NCBI GenBank assembly: GCA_013396655.1
Contig: WBMV01001018.1
Location: 3,763,863 to 3,827,862, forward strand
Source: Campylorhamphus procurvoides
Taxonomy: Eukaryota; Chordata; Aves; Passeriformes; Dendrocolaptidae
DNA: 64,000 nucleotides
Direction of reading: 5' to 3'
Made by a program: the position numbers and the translations under genes. A model generated the notes under the pieces. The model searched no databases, was not told the origin of the DNA, and saw only the letters and a program-made list of their open reading frames with translations. Positions 36,679-49,400 of the stretch are shown here, in pieces. How positions within the stretch are numbered: the first letter of the stretch is position 1; every line of letters starts with the position of its first letter.

Positions 36679-39600
36679 CTTGGCTGCATCCCTGTGGGCC
36701 AGTCTGACCACACAGCTTTCCCCTAAACCAGCTGTGGAAATACTGGGCACAACAAACATCCCGGTGTCTTTAGACTGCCCACTCGGGAGCTGGAAATAGC
36801 CAGCGTGGGTGTCACCTCTGGGGCTGAGGTTCAGCAGGTAGTTAAAATTGCAGCCTTCTCTCCTGCTCTGTGCTCTTTGTGGTGGTTTGTTGTTTACAGA
36901 GATGAGAAAGGATAGAAGAGCCTTCAAAACAAAAAAATCCCCTCCCCTCCAAGGATTCTGTAATGGAAACCTGTGGTAGCATTCAAGGCAGGGCACTGTT
37001 TTCCTTGGAGTGGTGTGGAAGCACTGCCTGCCCCTGCCTGCTGTCACACAGCCTGTGGTCACAGGTGTCACGGCAAGAACCAAATAGGTGCCCCCCTCTG
37101 TATGGACACAGGTGCCTTGGTGTGTCCCCGTCTGGGACAGGAGGACCAGAATTAGGGCTGTATCTCCCACCAAGGTCTGGCAGGTCCTGGTGTGTGGCTC
37201 ATGCTCCTTTCTAGGCTGGAGATGAGGGTGACAAATGGACAGCTCAGTGTCCGTAACCTCCGGAACCACCCACTACTGCAACTGAGAATTCCCCAAAATT
37301 TTGCCTTAAGACCACGGGTTAAAGCAGTGATATGTCTGGCTCCACAGATGACAAGAGGTGGAGATGCCCTGCTGCTCTCCCTACCTTGCTCCAGCAGCTA
37401 ATTATCCACACTCATTTTTCCAGTTTTTTTACTGACCCACTCATTTGCACTTAACAAGATTCAGCTCTGATCTTGCCTTGCTCTGATCTTTCATCTGAAA
37501 TGAAACGCTCTTATGTGTTGCAGCTTGCCACTGGAAGGCATTTTCTCCAGTCTCAAAGTCATGCAGATAAAAAAATAATGATTTATTGGAGAATTTTCCT
37601 GGTAATAGCAATTATTATCTCAAGCTTTTATTGTACTGTTAAGTTATTGAGAAACAGTGTGCACAGGAAAACACAGCCCAACCTCCTTACTCACACAGCT
37701 TGGAGCTAAAAAACTCAGGAGTTAGCATCCATGGGCACTAGACACTGAATTTAAAATAAGATATTGAGCAACAGAATTAAGAACAGGATTCTTCCAGCTA
37801 GTGTTACTTAGAAGTCAACAAGAGCAGCTGTATAGCCCTTACACAAACATTACAGGAGGAACATCATTAACTCCCTGCACATTTTCATAGTAAATCACTG
37901 CTGAGCTTATGGTGAATCCAGAAACCAAGTGATTTTCCTTGGAACAACCCAAACTGAGACTCTGCTGGAGGAAGTTGGATTTCTGAGCGATGATATGTCT
38001 ACTGATGGTTAACCACGAGGATGGATGTGGGGTTTCACTTGGCCAGGAGATGAAACCCTCGATTCCAGCATCCTCTGCTTCTTTGGGGAAGCACACGGTA
38101 TAAAGGCTGAACCCAAACTCAAATCCCAGTTTTGAAGCTGGAGCCAACCCTTGCCTGGGCTTGGCCACCCTTCAGATGGCCAGCTGCAGGAAGTGCTGCC
38201 TGACACCGCGTGAACATTCCTGCTTTCCACTCCTAATTCCAGCCTCATGAGTATAAGCAACAGCACACGGAGGTGTCGGACCCATCTGAGCACTGAGGGG
38301 CTGGTGAGGGCTTGCAGCTGACGGAGGGTGACCAAGACACAGTGACCAGGCACGTACCTGAACGGGGCATCAGCAGGAGGATGGGCTTGGGGTGGGACTG
38401 CAGGGCTCAGACAGGACATGGTGCAACAGGAGAACCAGGTCACCCCTTGGATTAAGAGCGTCACACAGAGGGAGGTTTTGGGGCTATAGCCTGTCATCTC
38501 GCATCGTCTGTCCATCCATCTGTGGGTGTGCGGGGCAGCCACACCTGCAGCGCCAGCCCAGACAGTGACAGCCAGGGCTTTGTGGTCTGACACTGTGCCC
38601 AGTGTCCTGCACGGACACCGGGGGTGGGTTGTGGGGGACGGTGACATTTAAAAGCCAGGTAAAGCGCCACCCAGCTTGACATCCCTTCTGCCTGCCAGAA
38701 ACTGGGTGGGGGGTTCTGGCAGGGTGTGGGTGGGGACCCCACAGCAGGGACCCCACTGCTTGGACCTCCCCAGCCTAAGGGCTGCTGAGCAGGAGCCAAG
38801 GGGCATGTTGAGTGTCCCCTGCTCCCAGGGCTTTCCCACATCATCACAAAACATTTCAACCAACAACTGATCAGCTATTACGAATCTTCTGTGGTTTCCT
38901 CTCCCTCCAGACACTTTTCCTTGGGACACCAAGCACAGGCAGAGCCAGGGAGGAAAGGTGCCCACAGCCCTGCCCTTAACCAAGACAGCAAACACCCAAA
39001 ACAAGGTACCTGCACCTGGTGTGTCATCCCCGGGTCCTTGGCAGCTTTGGCAGCACAGAGCCATTCTCCTTGCGTGACAGAGATGAGACCACAAGGATGG
39101 TGTAACTCATGGCATGCATCAATCGCTGCTCCCAGCCAGTTCCATGTGCCAGAATGAGACGCCGTGAGGCATCAAAGCACAGAGGCAGGGGTGATGGTTT
39201 ACACTGCTCTCAGCCCAAACCTGTGAGAGGGAAAGGGCACTTGTATAGGGCAGGCAGCACCTGCCACTGCCTGGAGCAATGAGAAGCCTTGGGTGTTTCT
39301 CAACTAATTGCCTTTTGTAATTAGGACACCTGTTGCAATGCAGCAGAGCCAGAGGTGCCCTCAGTAAATCCCCTAGGATAAGGTGGGCAACACTGGGTGT
39401 AGCTGGGCTGCTCCCAGCTGTCACCTCTGGTCAGTTCCTGCACAGTGGACATGGTTGTGGCCACGCTGCTGACCCTGGCAGCCCAGCCCTGGACCCACAA
39501 TCCATGCTCAGACCCTGATCCCAGGGAAGAGCAGTGCCAGCATCCGCAGGGAAGTCATTGATCCCTGTATCCTCTTTGTGACTGATCAATGGCAACACCC

Positions 39601-42600
39601 CTGCTGCAAAGCCTGGAGGTGTCCCTTGGCCCCCCGGGAGCAGCACATCCTCCACGTATCCTTGGCTGGAGGGGCTGAGCTCTGGTGATTCTCTGTCCAC
39701 AGTGTTCTTTCCATCCAGCAGGTCCCATGCATCTGGCTTGCACTGGGAGACAGGGCCTAAATCCCCATCATGCGGTGGTGGGATTCATGTCTGCAGGCAG
39801 CACTGCTCGTCTACGTGTCCGTGCTCTTGGTTTGAATCCAAACAGGACACAGGGGCAAGACCTTCCTGGCAAAGCTCCTGCTCCAGGGCTGGATTGACTG
39901 CTGGAGCTGGAACTGTAATTAAGTTAATGACCAGATTGCAAAGGGCCGTGGGTGGGGAGGTGGGAGAGGCGGGAAAGTAATTAGAAAGTGGGTCATCTGG
40001 TGGTTTTCCTGTCTCCCCACGGACAACACTAGTGTGCAGGGATGTTGTACTGGCTGTCCCAGCATGAGGCAGCATCTGGGGTGTCCCGGGCTCAGAGCCC
40101 TGCAGTCACACCAGGCTCTGAGGCAGGGGACAGGGCTTTCCCTTGGGTATCCCTGCTGGCACAGGATTTTCTCTCCTCACTTGGGATGGGCTGACCCCTG
40201 TCCCCTTTCTGCCACCTTTATCTAATCTGGCTTTACCATGATGTTCCTGGTGTTTATCATCAGTCATCAGTAACACCCACTCAGTCAACTGGTAAAAGTT
40301 TCACCCCCTGCCGGTTTTACCTGCCACAAATCCAGCATGACATGAGTGGAATGACCATGTTTCCTGGAGGAGAGCAGGAGATTATGACAGCAGGCATTAG
40401 TTAGATTGATTTCTACGGTTTTGGTCACACTTCATGCAAGGTATTCCACTCCCAAAGGGTAAAACCTGTCTGATAAATATTTCATTAAGCAGTTAATCAC
40501 ATTGCTAGTGATAAAATCACCTGGCCATAAACAAGACTAGAAATGAGCCAATGCATTCTGCTGATACAATCAGAATGATCTATTACATATTTATTGCATG
40601 CTTTGCCTAACCATTTATTAAGTCCTTCTAAGAGGATGTATAGTCCAAGGAATCTGAGCCGTGCCTTGCACTGCCAGCCCTTGGGATGGGAGGCAGCCCT
40701 TGCAGGCTGCCCATGCTGGTGATAACCCCAGACCCACCGTGCTGCCACTCCTGCAGCAACCAAAGCACAAGGAAACCTATGCCTGGTCTCTAATCCTTTC
40801 CTGGGTGAGGAAATCTATTCATGCAATGGATCTCTAAAACTTATGATTAATAAAATCCCTGTTTATCCCAGAGATGTTTACTCCACATACTCAGGCAGTT
40901 CTTGGATCTCCCCAAAGCCATACTGGGCAGTCCACAGGCTGCTTTGGGAACCCTGAAGACTGGCAATGGGTGGAGGAAAGCCAGAGCTTGAATTCTTTAA
41001 ATATATTCTACCTGTTCCAAGTGCTTCCAGTTCCCATATGAAGTGTCTGAGCTGCCTTGGAAGTGACTGTTCTCTCCAGGTGGCTGCAGTCTGAAGTTGG
41101 AATGGGAAAGGAGCCTATCAGGAGCTGCTGTTGTCTGATCCCAGCTGAGTCACACACCACAGCAGAAACAGGATTTCTGCCTTAATGCAGCAAATAACAC
41201 TTTCCAAAATTAAATCAACTGGAGTGTTTCCACTGAACTCACTAGAGCTGGGTTCAGGAGACACTGATCTCATTAACTGAAACTTGGACAAAACCTTATT
41301 AGACTCCTGGGTTTAGCAGTTTCTCATCGCTTTGGAGTTCTCCTTGGAGTTCTCTGCGTGATCTTTAGCTGATTATCTAAATGGCAATTGTGATTAACTG
41401 CACTTTTCATCACTGTAGCCACACAGAGGCCATCTAGAACATTTCTTTCCAACCCTATATAAAGGATTGTGTCCAAAGCCAAGGACAGTTTTGATGTATC
41501 TGAGTCAACCTATCCAGTTTTAAGCCAGTAGGTGAGATACTTCTGCTTTCCTCCATGTAGTAGCCAGGTATTTATAACTAAGGAAAAAAGCCAAGCTCAC
41601 CTTAGCTTGGCCACCTCCTAGTTTGAGCCTTTGCTGGCTACTAAATTTGTGTCACATGAACCACAAAAGAACCACAAAAGTTCCTGGCAATCCAGGCACA
41701 TAAAAACTTTTGGACCATTAGCAATTCCCCAAGCTGCCATCAACACCACCTTTGTCATGCAAGCAAAGGGGACAGCAGTGCTCTCTAGTGAAGTCTGCAT
41801 TGACTTTAAAACAGGAAGGGAAAAGGACCCCACTCCTTTTCCATGGCTCCCAGCCTGCACTGTTATTTCTGAGCTCACACGCCTGTTACTGGCAGTGCAA
41901 CCAGCCCTCGATGCTCAGACTCAGATGCTTGCAGAGTTTGGGATTTCACATCAAAGCCACTGGTTTGGCCAGTGATAAAGTTTGGAACCGACCCCAAACT
42001 TCTCAGAATTTCACAGCTATTCCGGTCCCATGCCGGGCTCATCTCCCCTCAGTGCTCCAAGGAGCAGGCACACAGCAGTCCTCCAGCCACCACAGCTCAG
42101 CAGGACCTGGATCTGATCAACATTTGGGTTTAACTCTCTTTTTAAGTAGTTTTCTTTTCATTCAGAAGGCTATTTCTGATCCTTTGGGCTGCTGACGTCT
42201 CCTTCCAGGAGAGAGAACTGGGTGTCAGCAGGCTGCTGGAGGGACCCTCTGCTTCCTGTGTGACAGAGAGATGGGGCTACCCTGGAGCAGGTGCCCTGGC
42301 TCCAGCTCCAAGTGAATTCTTCTCAGTGGGGGGTTTCTCTTAGCACAGCACAGAAAAGCTGCTATGCAGAGATGGAGGAAAGAGGAGCCATGAACACAGC
42401 TGGTCTTGGACAAACACTGTCCAACTCAGCTCCAACTCACTGTCCTAGTGTGACCGTCGGGGTCAGTGCTCAGCAGCAGCCATCCCCTTTTTACAGCAAT
42501 CTCCTCTTGGAATATTTTCCTTTCTCCATGGGGCACCAAACAACTGCTGGAGTGTAGTGTCTCTCAGCTTTGCTTCTTGGAGAGAGTGCTCAGTTCTGCT

Positions 42601-43812
42601 TTGAGCTATTTAATAGCACTGTTGGGCTTCTACCCAAAGAAATAAGACCCTTTATGTTGTCTTTGGTTCAGGTTCTCTCTCTCACTCGTGCTTTTTAATT
42701 CCCATAAAAATCCAACATGTTCCTGCCAAAAGTATCATTGTAGAGCCATGAGTGGTGGTGTGTGTAGAGGAACAACTCCGTGGTCATAAAGTATGAGAAC
42801 AGCAATAGTATTTAGCAGGGAGAGACAACAGGAGTGAGAAAGTGTTCATTCAGCTACTCTGGGCTGGTCAAGGCAGCTGGTGAGCACTGAAGTCACTCTA
42901 AAAATAGCAAAAAAACCTTAAAGGAAATAAGTAATGATGAAGAAACTGTTGCCAGTTGAGCTGTTCTGGTCAAATCATTCAGAGATGCCCTCAGACCTTC
43001 AGGTGACCATGGGGAGCATCCAGACAATTCCTCACTCCTGCTGGCTGTGGAGTTTGTTGAGATCCTGATCAAAGCTCTTGGGTCTGGGCTATTTCTTTCT
43101 CAGTACCATCCATCATTAACCCAGGAGACCTCTGAGTGCCTTTTACACTCAGATAAAGGTTCAAGAAAAGCTTTGGTTCCAGGAAATTACACAATGCCAC
43201 TGATCTTGATTAATGCTCAGTAATGCACCAGAGCCCTGTGGGCTGCACTGGATGACTTAGAGGCTTTCCTTCAGAGAAAGCAGTTGGCAGGGAAAACTGA
43301 ACTATTGGACAAAAAGTACGATCTCCTGACAGGAAAATAAATTTAGGGACCAAACACTCAGAGAAATACCTAATCCACCTGATAATGGTGTTAAGAAAGG
43401 ATTTTGAGTATGTATTTGGCTGGTCCATCACCTGTATTGGAGACCACCAGGAGCCATAAAGCTTCAGAGTCCTTGTGGGTTGATTCACCAACATCAGGGA
43501 AGGAGGGGGCTGGCCCATGTTGTCCTTCCAGAGAGCACTTCCCAAAATCCTGGTCTGTGTTGAATGGGCTATCTGAGAGCAAGGGATGAAGTCTGTGTAG
43601 GAAGCAAAGCGAGTGCACTAGCTGGGAGTGCTTTCAGCAACAGCCATAGAATCTGTATTCCAAGGTTTCAGCTCCTAGCAATCCAACTTGCAGACATTTT
43701 TATCCTCTGCAAGCTTCTGGGATCCATTTCAAGGAGTAGTTTCCCCTTCTCGCAGCTGCATTTGCAGATTTAATTACTAGAGAGTTTAGAGCCAAATGTT
43801 TAGAGATTCTAT

Positions 43813-43843
43813 GTATATATATATATATGTGTGTGTGTGTGTA
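43813..43843. repeat. (TA)n(TG)n microsatellite
   Basis: A compound dinucleotide run of about eight TA steps passes directly into about eight TG steps. Confidence 0.93.
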
Positions 43844-44389
43844 TTGCAGAGAGTTGCCATCCTTAATATCTCTCAGAGCACTCCAAGTGCCACAGCAAAC
43901 CCACACAGTGTGGTACTGGCTCCATCCCAATGTACCAGTAGCACAACTCAGCGCTAAAGAGACATTTTTACAATCTATAAACACATATAAACAGTGACTA
44001 TAAAATATTTTCCATAATATAGCTATGGGAACACATGACATTTAAAGTAATTTCCTGTATCTAGATTTATTCCGTGCCATGTCTTTTTCTGTTCATAAAT
44101 CCACTTCTCTCTAAGTACTATGGAACTCTGTATATAAAAGACAGAATGATTTCATGGGGGACTTTCAGTGTAGTTTGTAGGCTAGAAACATGAACATACC
44201 TGGAATATGTGTAGGACTCTGGTCCCCACTCATGTCATCTCCTGATGACACGGCTGTGAGGGGAGTTCTCACCCTTGGGCATCCACAGCATCTTTATTGT
44301 ATCAGTCTGATGCCTTCAGGTTTTTGCACAGTGTCTGGTTGAACATGGATCGTGACCATACAGTCTACTGCAAAATGAGGTCTCACTAT

Positions 44390-44650
44390 GATCTTCCACT
44401 TGACCAGGTTGCTCCAAGCCCCATCCAACCTGGCCTTGAAAACTTCCAGGGATGGGGCAGCCACAGCTTCTCTGATCAGCCCGTACCAGGGCCTCACCAC
44501 CCTCACAGGGAGGAATTTCTTCTCAATATCAAATCTAACCCTGCCTTCTGTCAGTGAGAAGCCATTTGTCCTTGTCTGTCACTCCAGGCCCTTTTCAAGT
44601 TCCTCTCTGTCTTTTCTGTAGCCGCTTTAGACACTGGACTACTGCTGGTA
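44390..44650 (-). mobile_element. CR1 LINE fragment, longer copy
   Basis: The reversed CR1 runs from CTTCCACTTGACCAGGTTGC through AACTTCCAGGGATGGGGCAG, CACCACCCTCACAGGGAGGA and the CCTTGTCTGTCACTCCAGG segment. The extreme 3' tail is missing. It lies about 0.7 kb upstream of the FGF1 coding exon. Confidence 0.9.
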
Positions 44651-45301
44651 TATTGATGGCATAATCTAGACTCACTGTTCCTGTTTTCTATGTACCACTG
44701 ATCAGTGTCAGGGTAATCCTCAGGCTCACCTCCAGGCAATGAAAGCTCCTGTCCCCTGCTTATCTCCCACCACGTCTAATGTGTGTTCTGACCTTTTCTC
44801 TCTGTGTCCCTGGGCCAGGTGAGCTGCAGAGTGCCAAGATGGGAGCAATATTTTCTACCTGGCATGCAGTGGGTGTTGCAATTCCTGGTCATAATTGTGT
44901 TCAAGACTTATAATAGTGGAGAAAGTTATTACCTGGGCTCCCTTCCCGCCTCTTGTGGGTTCCAATCAGACGCTGGGTGTTTTTCAAATTGGTTTATGAA
45001 TGTATAATTTTAGTACGCACGTCAATAGAGAGCAGAACAAAAACAATTCACTATGATAAATTAAAAGGATCGTCTCTCCTGTCCAGCTACACCCAGGGAG
45101 GAGACAGCCCCCCGCCACCTCCCACGCTGGTGGAGCATCACCTTTGTGTCACTCTGTGTCACTGCCAGAGCCATCACCGCTGTGAATCACCTGCCCTGCA
45201 GCCAGCCCAGGGACCCCCGGGATCCCTCCCCTCCCTTTAAAGCCTGGCAGCAGCAGCGTGTGCCCAGCATTCGGTGCCACCCCTGCTGCCACATCTCTTG
45301 C

Positions 45302-45303
45302 AG
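45302..45303 (+). other. FGF1: Probable splice acceptor before the first FGF1 coding exon
   Basis: A pyrimidine-rich stretch ending in TCTCTTGCAG precedes the start codon by 24 bases. In mammals, untranslated FGF1 first exons are spliced to a point a few tens of bases before the ATG, so this is the best candidate acceptor. It is inferred, not proven. Confidence 0.5.
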
Positions 45304-45327
45304 CCCAGCCGTGGGAGAGGCTGCAGG

Positions 45328-45496
45328 ATGGCCGAGGGGGAAATCACCACCTTCACCGCCCTGACCGAAAAGTTCAACCTGCCCCCGGGGAACTACAAGA
45401 AGCCCAAACTCCTGTACTGCAGCAACGGGGGCCACTTCCTACGGATCCTCCCGGATGGCACGGTGGATGGGACCAGGGACCGAAGTGACCAGCACA
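45328..45496 (+). CDS. FGF1: FGF1 coding exon 1, residues 1-56 and first base of codon 57
   Basis: The ATG at 45328 has a strong context (A at -3, G at +4). The product opens [20 protein letters not shown], the distinctive start of acidic fibroblast growth factor. There is no signal peptide, as expected: FGF1 leaves cells by an unconventional route. The NYKKPKL nuclear localisation motif is at residues 22-28, Cys31 is conserved, and Asn33 of the heparin site is present. The exon ends with Gln-His and one base of an Ile codon at a GTAAGC donor. FGF1 binds FGF receptors together with heparan sulphate and drives mitogenic and metabolic signalling. The three exons together encode 155 residues, the normal family length. 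Confidence 0.97.
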
Positions 45497-48400
45497 GTAA
45501 GCAAACCCCATGGGGCTTTTTGGTGCATTCCTTGCTCCTGTGATTTCATCACCTGGGATGGGGGGAAGCTGGGGAAGGTGGGCTCTGGATTAAGGTTTCT
45601 TTGATCCTGGTGGCAACATACCTTCCAAGAGTCACACACCTATAGCCCATAGGCAGAGCAGGGGAGACATAGTATGTCTGCTATAGGAGTATAGATATAA
45701 AGTATATAAATACATCTGTGAGGTATTAAATCTGACACTGGTCATCACCTCATGAAAGGAAGGCAGATAATAGGAGATGCAGTGCTGACACAGCTGGGCT
45801 GGGTCACACAGGGAGCTGGCAGCTGGCACAAAGGGCTTAGGGCAGCCTGGCATCCCACACATGAAGACATCACTTGGAATTCTGTGCTGTCTGTGCATTT
45901 GCACCTGTGTGCCGCAGCAATTAAAAAAAACACCCATGGCCAGGATCTCCTCTTACCTGTCCCCATCCCTGCAGTCGGTGATACTGGTGGCTCCAGCCCA
46001 CGGGAATTTGGGGACCTGCTGCAGTGAGGAACTGCCCCCACAGACGCCACCACTTGTCCTACCAAGGAATCGCTGGGAAGTTTGCTGCTTTTTGAGCTCT
46101 TGCATGCCAAAAATTCTTCAGTGGAGTTTTTTAACCCGATGCCCAGGAGAGCTCTGACAGGGCTCCATGGGCAGCAGGACAGGGCTCTTCCCTTTGGCTC
46201 TCAGCAGAAACTTCTGGGCACACCATAACCTGAACATTTACTGGACTGTGACAGGGACCTGCCAGGTTCCTATCTGATTAGAAGAAAAGGCTGGGAGGAG
46301 CCAAGTCAGCCTTACAAAGTGCTAAGAAAAGAACTTTTATTTTCTGTAAACCGCAAGAGCACATGTGGCTTCTCCCTGAACTTAACCTTTCCTCTCGCTA
46401 TTGTTGTTTTAATGGCAGGCAGTTTATAGTCGAGTTTTAATTACAAACACTGCCTCCCACTGCTTGACCAGCACGCGGCAGCGCTGGGGGATGGATGAGG
46501 ATGAGCTCCCTGAGGCTGGATAAACACAGCTCAGAGCTCCAGTATAAACTCAGTGCATAACCCTGCTCAAACCCCTGGGAGAGGCAGCCAGGACAATGAC
46601 CCAAAGGATCCGCAGGAGACAGGACCAGGCTCACAAGACTCACAAGGAGAGGTCATATGAGCTCAGCCAGTGCCTCTGCAGCATTTTCCAGAGGTTTTGC
46701 TGGAGTCTGAAGGGGAGGTCAGGGTCAAGATGGCATCTCCTGGGACATGGGGAGCTACCAAGGACATGAGCATCCAGCCCCTGCGCCCTAGCCTCCACCC
46801 ACCATCCCATGGCATGGATGCTGCCACCCACCCCAGACTTTTTCCCTCTGGAAAAGCAAATCCATCACCTGGGAGTGAGCTGGTCCCCGAGGCCGCACCA
46901 CGCACACAGGCAGCGAGTGCAGGCAGGTCCTGTGCCCCAGCACACACACACCTCCTCAGCTGCTGGCCTGGGGCCACGTGTTTGAAAACCTCTGCCAGAA
47001 AGGAACCTCCTGTAAATGATCTCATAAACTTGGATATAGGAATGTACTAATATTTACAGAGGAAACTCCTGGAAGGGCTGTGTGTTCTGGGGCACTGGCG
47101 GCTGCCCACGAGCCTGCCCTTGCACCTGGAAAATGCTGGAGCTGCTCAGCACTGTCCCCTGGCATGCAAGGGGAGCAGCCTGGACCGTGACTGGCACTGT
47201 GGGACACTGCACGCCCAGCTGGGACAGGCACCTGCCAGCCCTGGGGAGGGACAAGGCACGGGAATGCCCACAGCTCATCAGGCAGCCAGCTGGCACAGCA
47301 GCATTGTAGCCTGCGTTGATGCTCTGCCCAAGCTCATTTTCCTCCTGACAAATATCAAAATTCTGATTTTTATCTTGAATGGCCTTGCCAGGTGCTAGCC
47401 CTGGAACTGGGAAGGTTTTCTAAGGAGTGCAGCCCTTGTCCAGGCCGATGTCAGGATTCCCTTCCCACATCCTTTTTTATTGGGGACAGGGAGCATCCCA
47501 AGCTTGCACTGTGAAATGGAAAGCAAACTTACCAGGACATTGCAGACCCTTTGGGATGAAGCCTGTTTCCATAAACAGCCATATTTTTCCTTTCTCATTC
47601 CATCACTTCGTGGAAGGAAATGTCTGTACAGATCTGTAAAAGGACACAAGAAGCACAAGCTCCTTCCTCCAGACCCACTGTTCTCTCTTACTCTGTGGCT
47701 GAAGACCTCAATGTCCCCATTGGCAGCTGGAGGGACTCTCACTCCCCTCTCTCAGGGACAGTTTTTAGGACAGTATCATCATTTTCACCCCATTCCCCTC
47801 TTTCCCCCTGGATTGCTCCTTGGCCACATCCCAGGGCTGCAGCACTACAGTGAATGTAGGTGTGCTGGGGCTTTCCCACTCCAGATTCCCAGCCTATTCC
47901 TCCAAATCTGAACCCACCCAATTTCCTCATAAGCCATCATTTACTGAGCAAGAAATGCCAAAAAGAAAAAAGGAAGAATGTGAGCCATTACAGCAAAGAT
48001 TTCACGGGGATGAATGTTCTGCCAGGCCAAGAGGTAACATTGCCTTTTACCTCATCTAAATAAGGATAAATAAATTAAATATAAACAGGAAGGAAGGAAC
48101 TGGAGATGAGGCATCTGTTCATACTTCATTCAAACCAACCTAAATATTGCTGTTATAAATCTCATGGGAAAAAAAAACTTTCTAGGAGATGGGAATGATC
48201 ACTTGGAAGAGCTGGAATTTGCAAGTCACACTGACTACAGCCACAGCCTCCACACACTCTGGTGGGGCCATTAATGGCTCTGGCTGCAGTGTTCCTGCCC
48301 ACCCATGAGAGCCCCATGGGCTCCTCCCTGAACACACAGAGCTGGAGAACTGTCCTCCCAAGCCTTCTCTCCAACTAAACAGCCTTTTCCTGATAAATAT

Positions 48401-49296
48401 ATTGAACAAGAACTTGACCCAAATTTTAATCGTTTTTCTGAGGTTCCTGTAATTAGCAAAGTAAGGAAAACAAACGGAAACTTTAAAGCTGCTGAGTATG
48501 GTACAGGATGCTAAGCAGAGCAGAATGCTGCAGCCGCCCTGCTCACTTCCCTCAGCACAAGACCAAACAAGAGACCTTTTTTGCCCTGGGGTTTCAAGCT
48601 GTGGTCCAGAATAAGGGATGGGCATGGAATCCAGTGTTTGATGGCTTCAGGGACCAAGGCAGCTTCCATCGCTCCCACCCAGGCTGCACCCCAGCAGACT
48701 CAGGTCCTGGTTCAGCACCAAATCCACATGAGCATCACACACTGGGACAATCTAAGGTGTGACTACCTACAGGAGGTGTTTTTTGAGGATGAAGATCAGC
48801 CTTTTCCATTTCTCCACTCTCCACTTACAATGCACCAGAGAAATCTAGCCCCAGCACATGGCTGGATGGGATGCTTTGGATCAGGAGTTTGCAGTGCAGG
48901 CATCTGCACTCTGCCCATCCCTGGTTTAGCTCTTAAAATACTTCATATGTCACTCCTTAAGTGTCTTGTCAAACCACATGAGAAATTTGTAAATTAGAGC
49001 CAGAATTAAAACCCCAATCTCCTGTGTCCCATTCCAGCATCGTAACCAAAAGGCTGCCCTTCCTTTGATGTAAAATAAGGGGAAAATTGGTCTTGGGTTC
49101 CTAAAGGATGGCTGTGGGGTTTCTTTGAAGGAGAGGGTACAAGGAGACATTTTTATTACACACTGTACTGTTTCCTATAAACACTTTATAAGCCAGGCTT
49201 TGGAACAAAACACCCTGCTAACCTTCCTAGCAGCTCTTTTTTTCCCCTCCTTTTCCTATTTGCCTTTTACTATTATTGTTTTATTTTTACTGCCAG
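45497..49296 (+). other. FGF1: FGF1 intron 1 (3,800 bp)
   Basis: The intron runs from GTAAGC to a TTTTTACTGCCAG acceptor and has phase 1. I see no CR1 copy or other exon in it. An AT-rich unique stretch at 48.05-48.20 kb and unremarkable sequence elsewhere make up the rest. Confidence 0.93.
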
Positions 49297-49400
49297 TCCA
49301 GCTCCAGCTGAGCGCGGAAAGCGTGGGAGTGGTGTACATAAAGAGCACCCAGTCGGGGCAGTACCTGGCCATGGACACCAATGGGCTGCTCTACGGCTCG
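49297..49400 (+). CDS. FGF1: FGF1 coding exon 2, residues 57-91
   Basis: This 104-base exon completes the Ile57 codon (A from exon 1 plus TC) and encodes the middle strands of the beta-trefoil, from IQLQLSAES to GLLYGS. Its donor is a perfect GTAAGT. The length equals that of the mammalian exon. Residue 68 is Val, where the human protein has Glu in VGEVYIK; the surrounding VYIKST and QYLAMDT segments are conserved. The exon ends on a whole codon (TCG, Ser91). Confidence 0.97.

Larger units (their letters stand above)
32007..45303. other. Intergenic interval or FGF1 5' region
   Basis: No coding exon can be supported. Contents are CR1 fragments near 32.5, 35.2, 36.6 and 44.5 kb, a pyrimidine-rich tract at 33.33-33.72 kb, a TA/TG repeat at 43.81 kb, and AT-rich unique stretches at 37.48-37.70 and 40.43-40.64 kb that might be regulatory. 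Untranslated FGF1 first exons could lie here but cannot be recognised without transcript data. The remainder (for example 33.75-35.1, 38-40.4 and 40.7-43.8 kb) shows nothing I recognise. Confidence 0.6.

Noticed and set aside
36586..37269. A 227-codon minus-strand open frame.
   Set aside because: Its C-terminal part is antisense to a CR1 fragment and the rest has no recognisable similarity.
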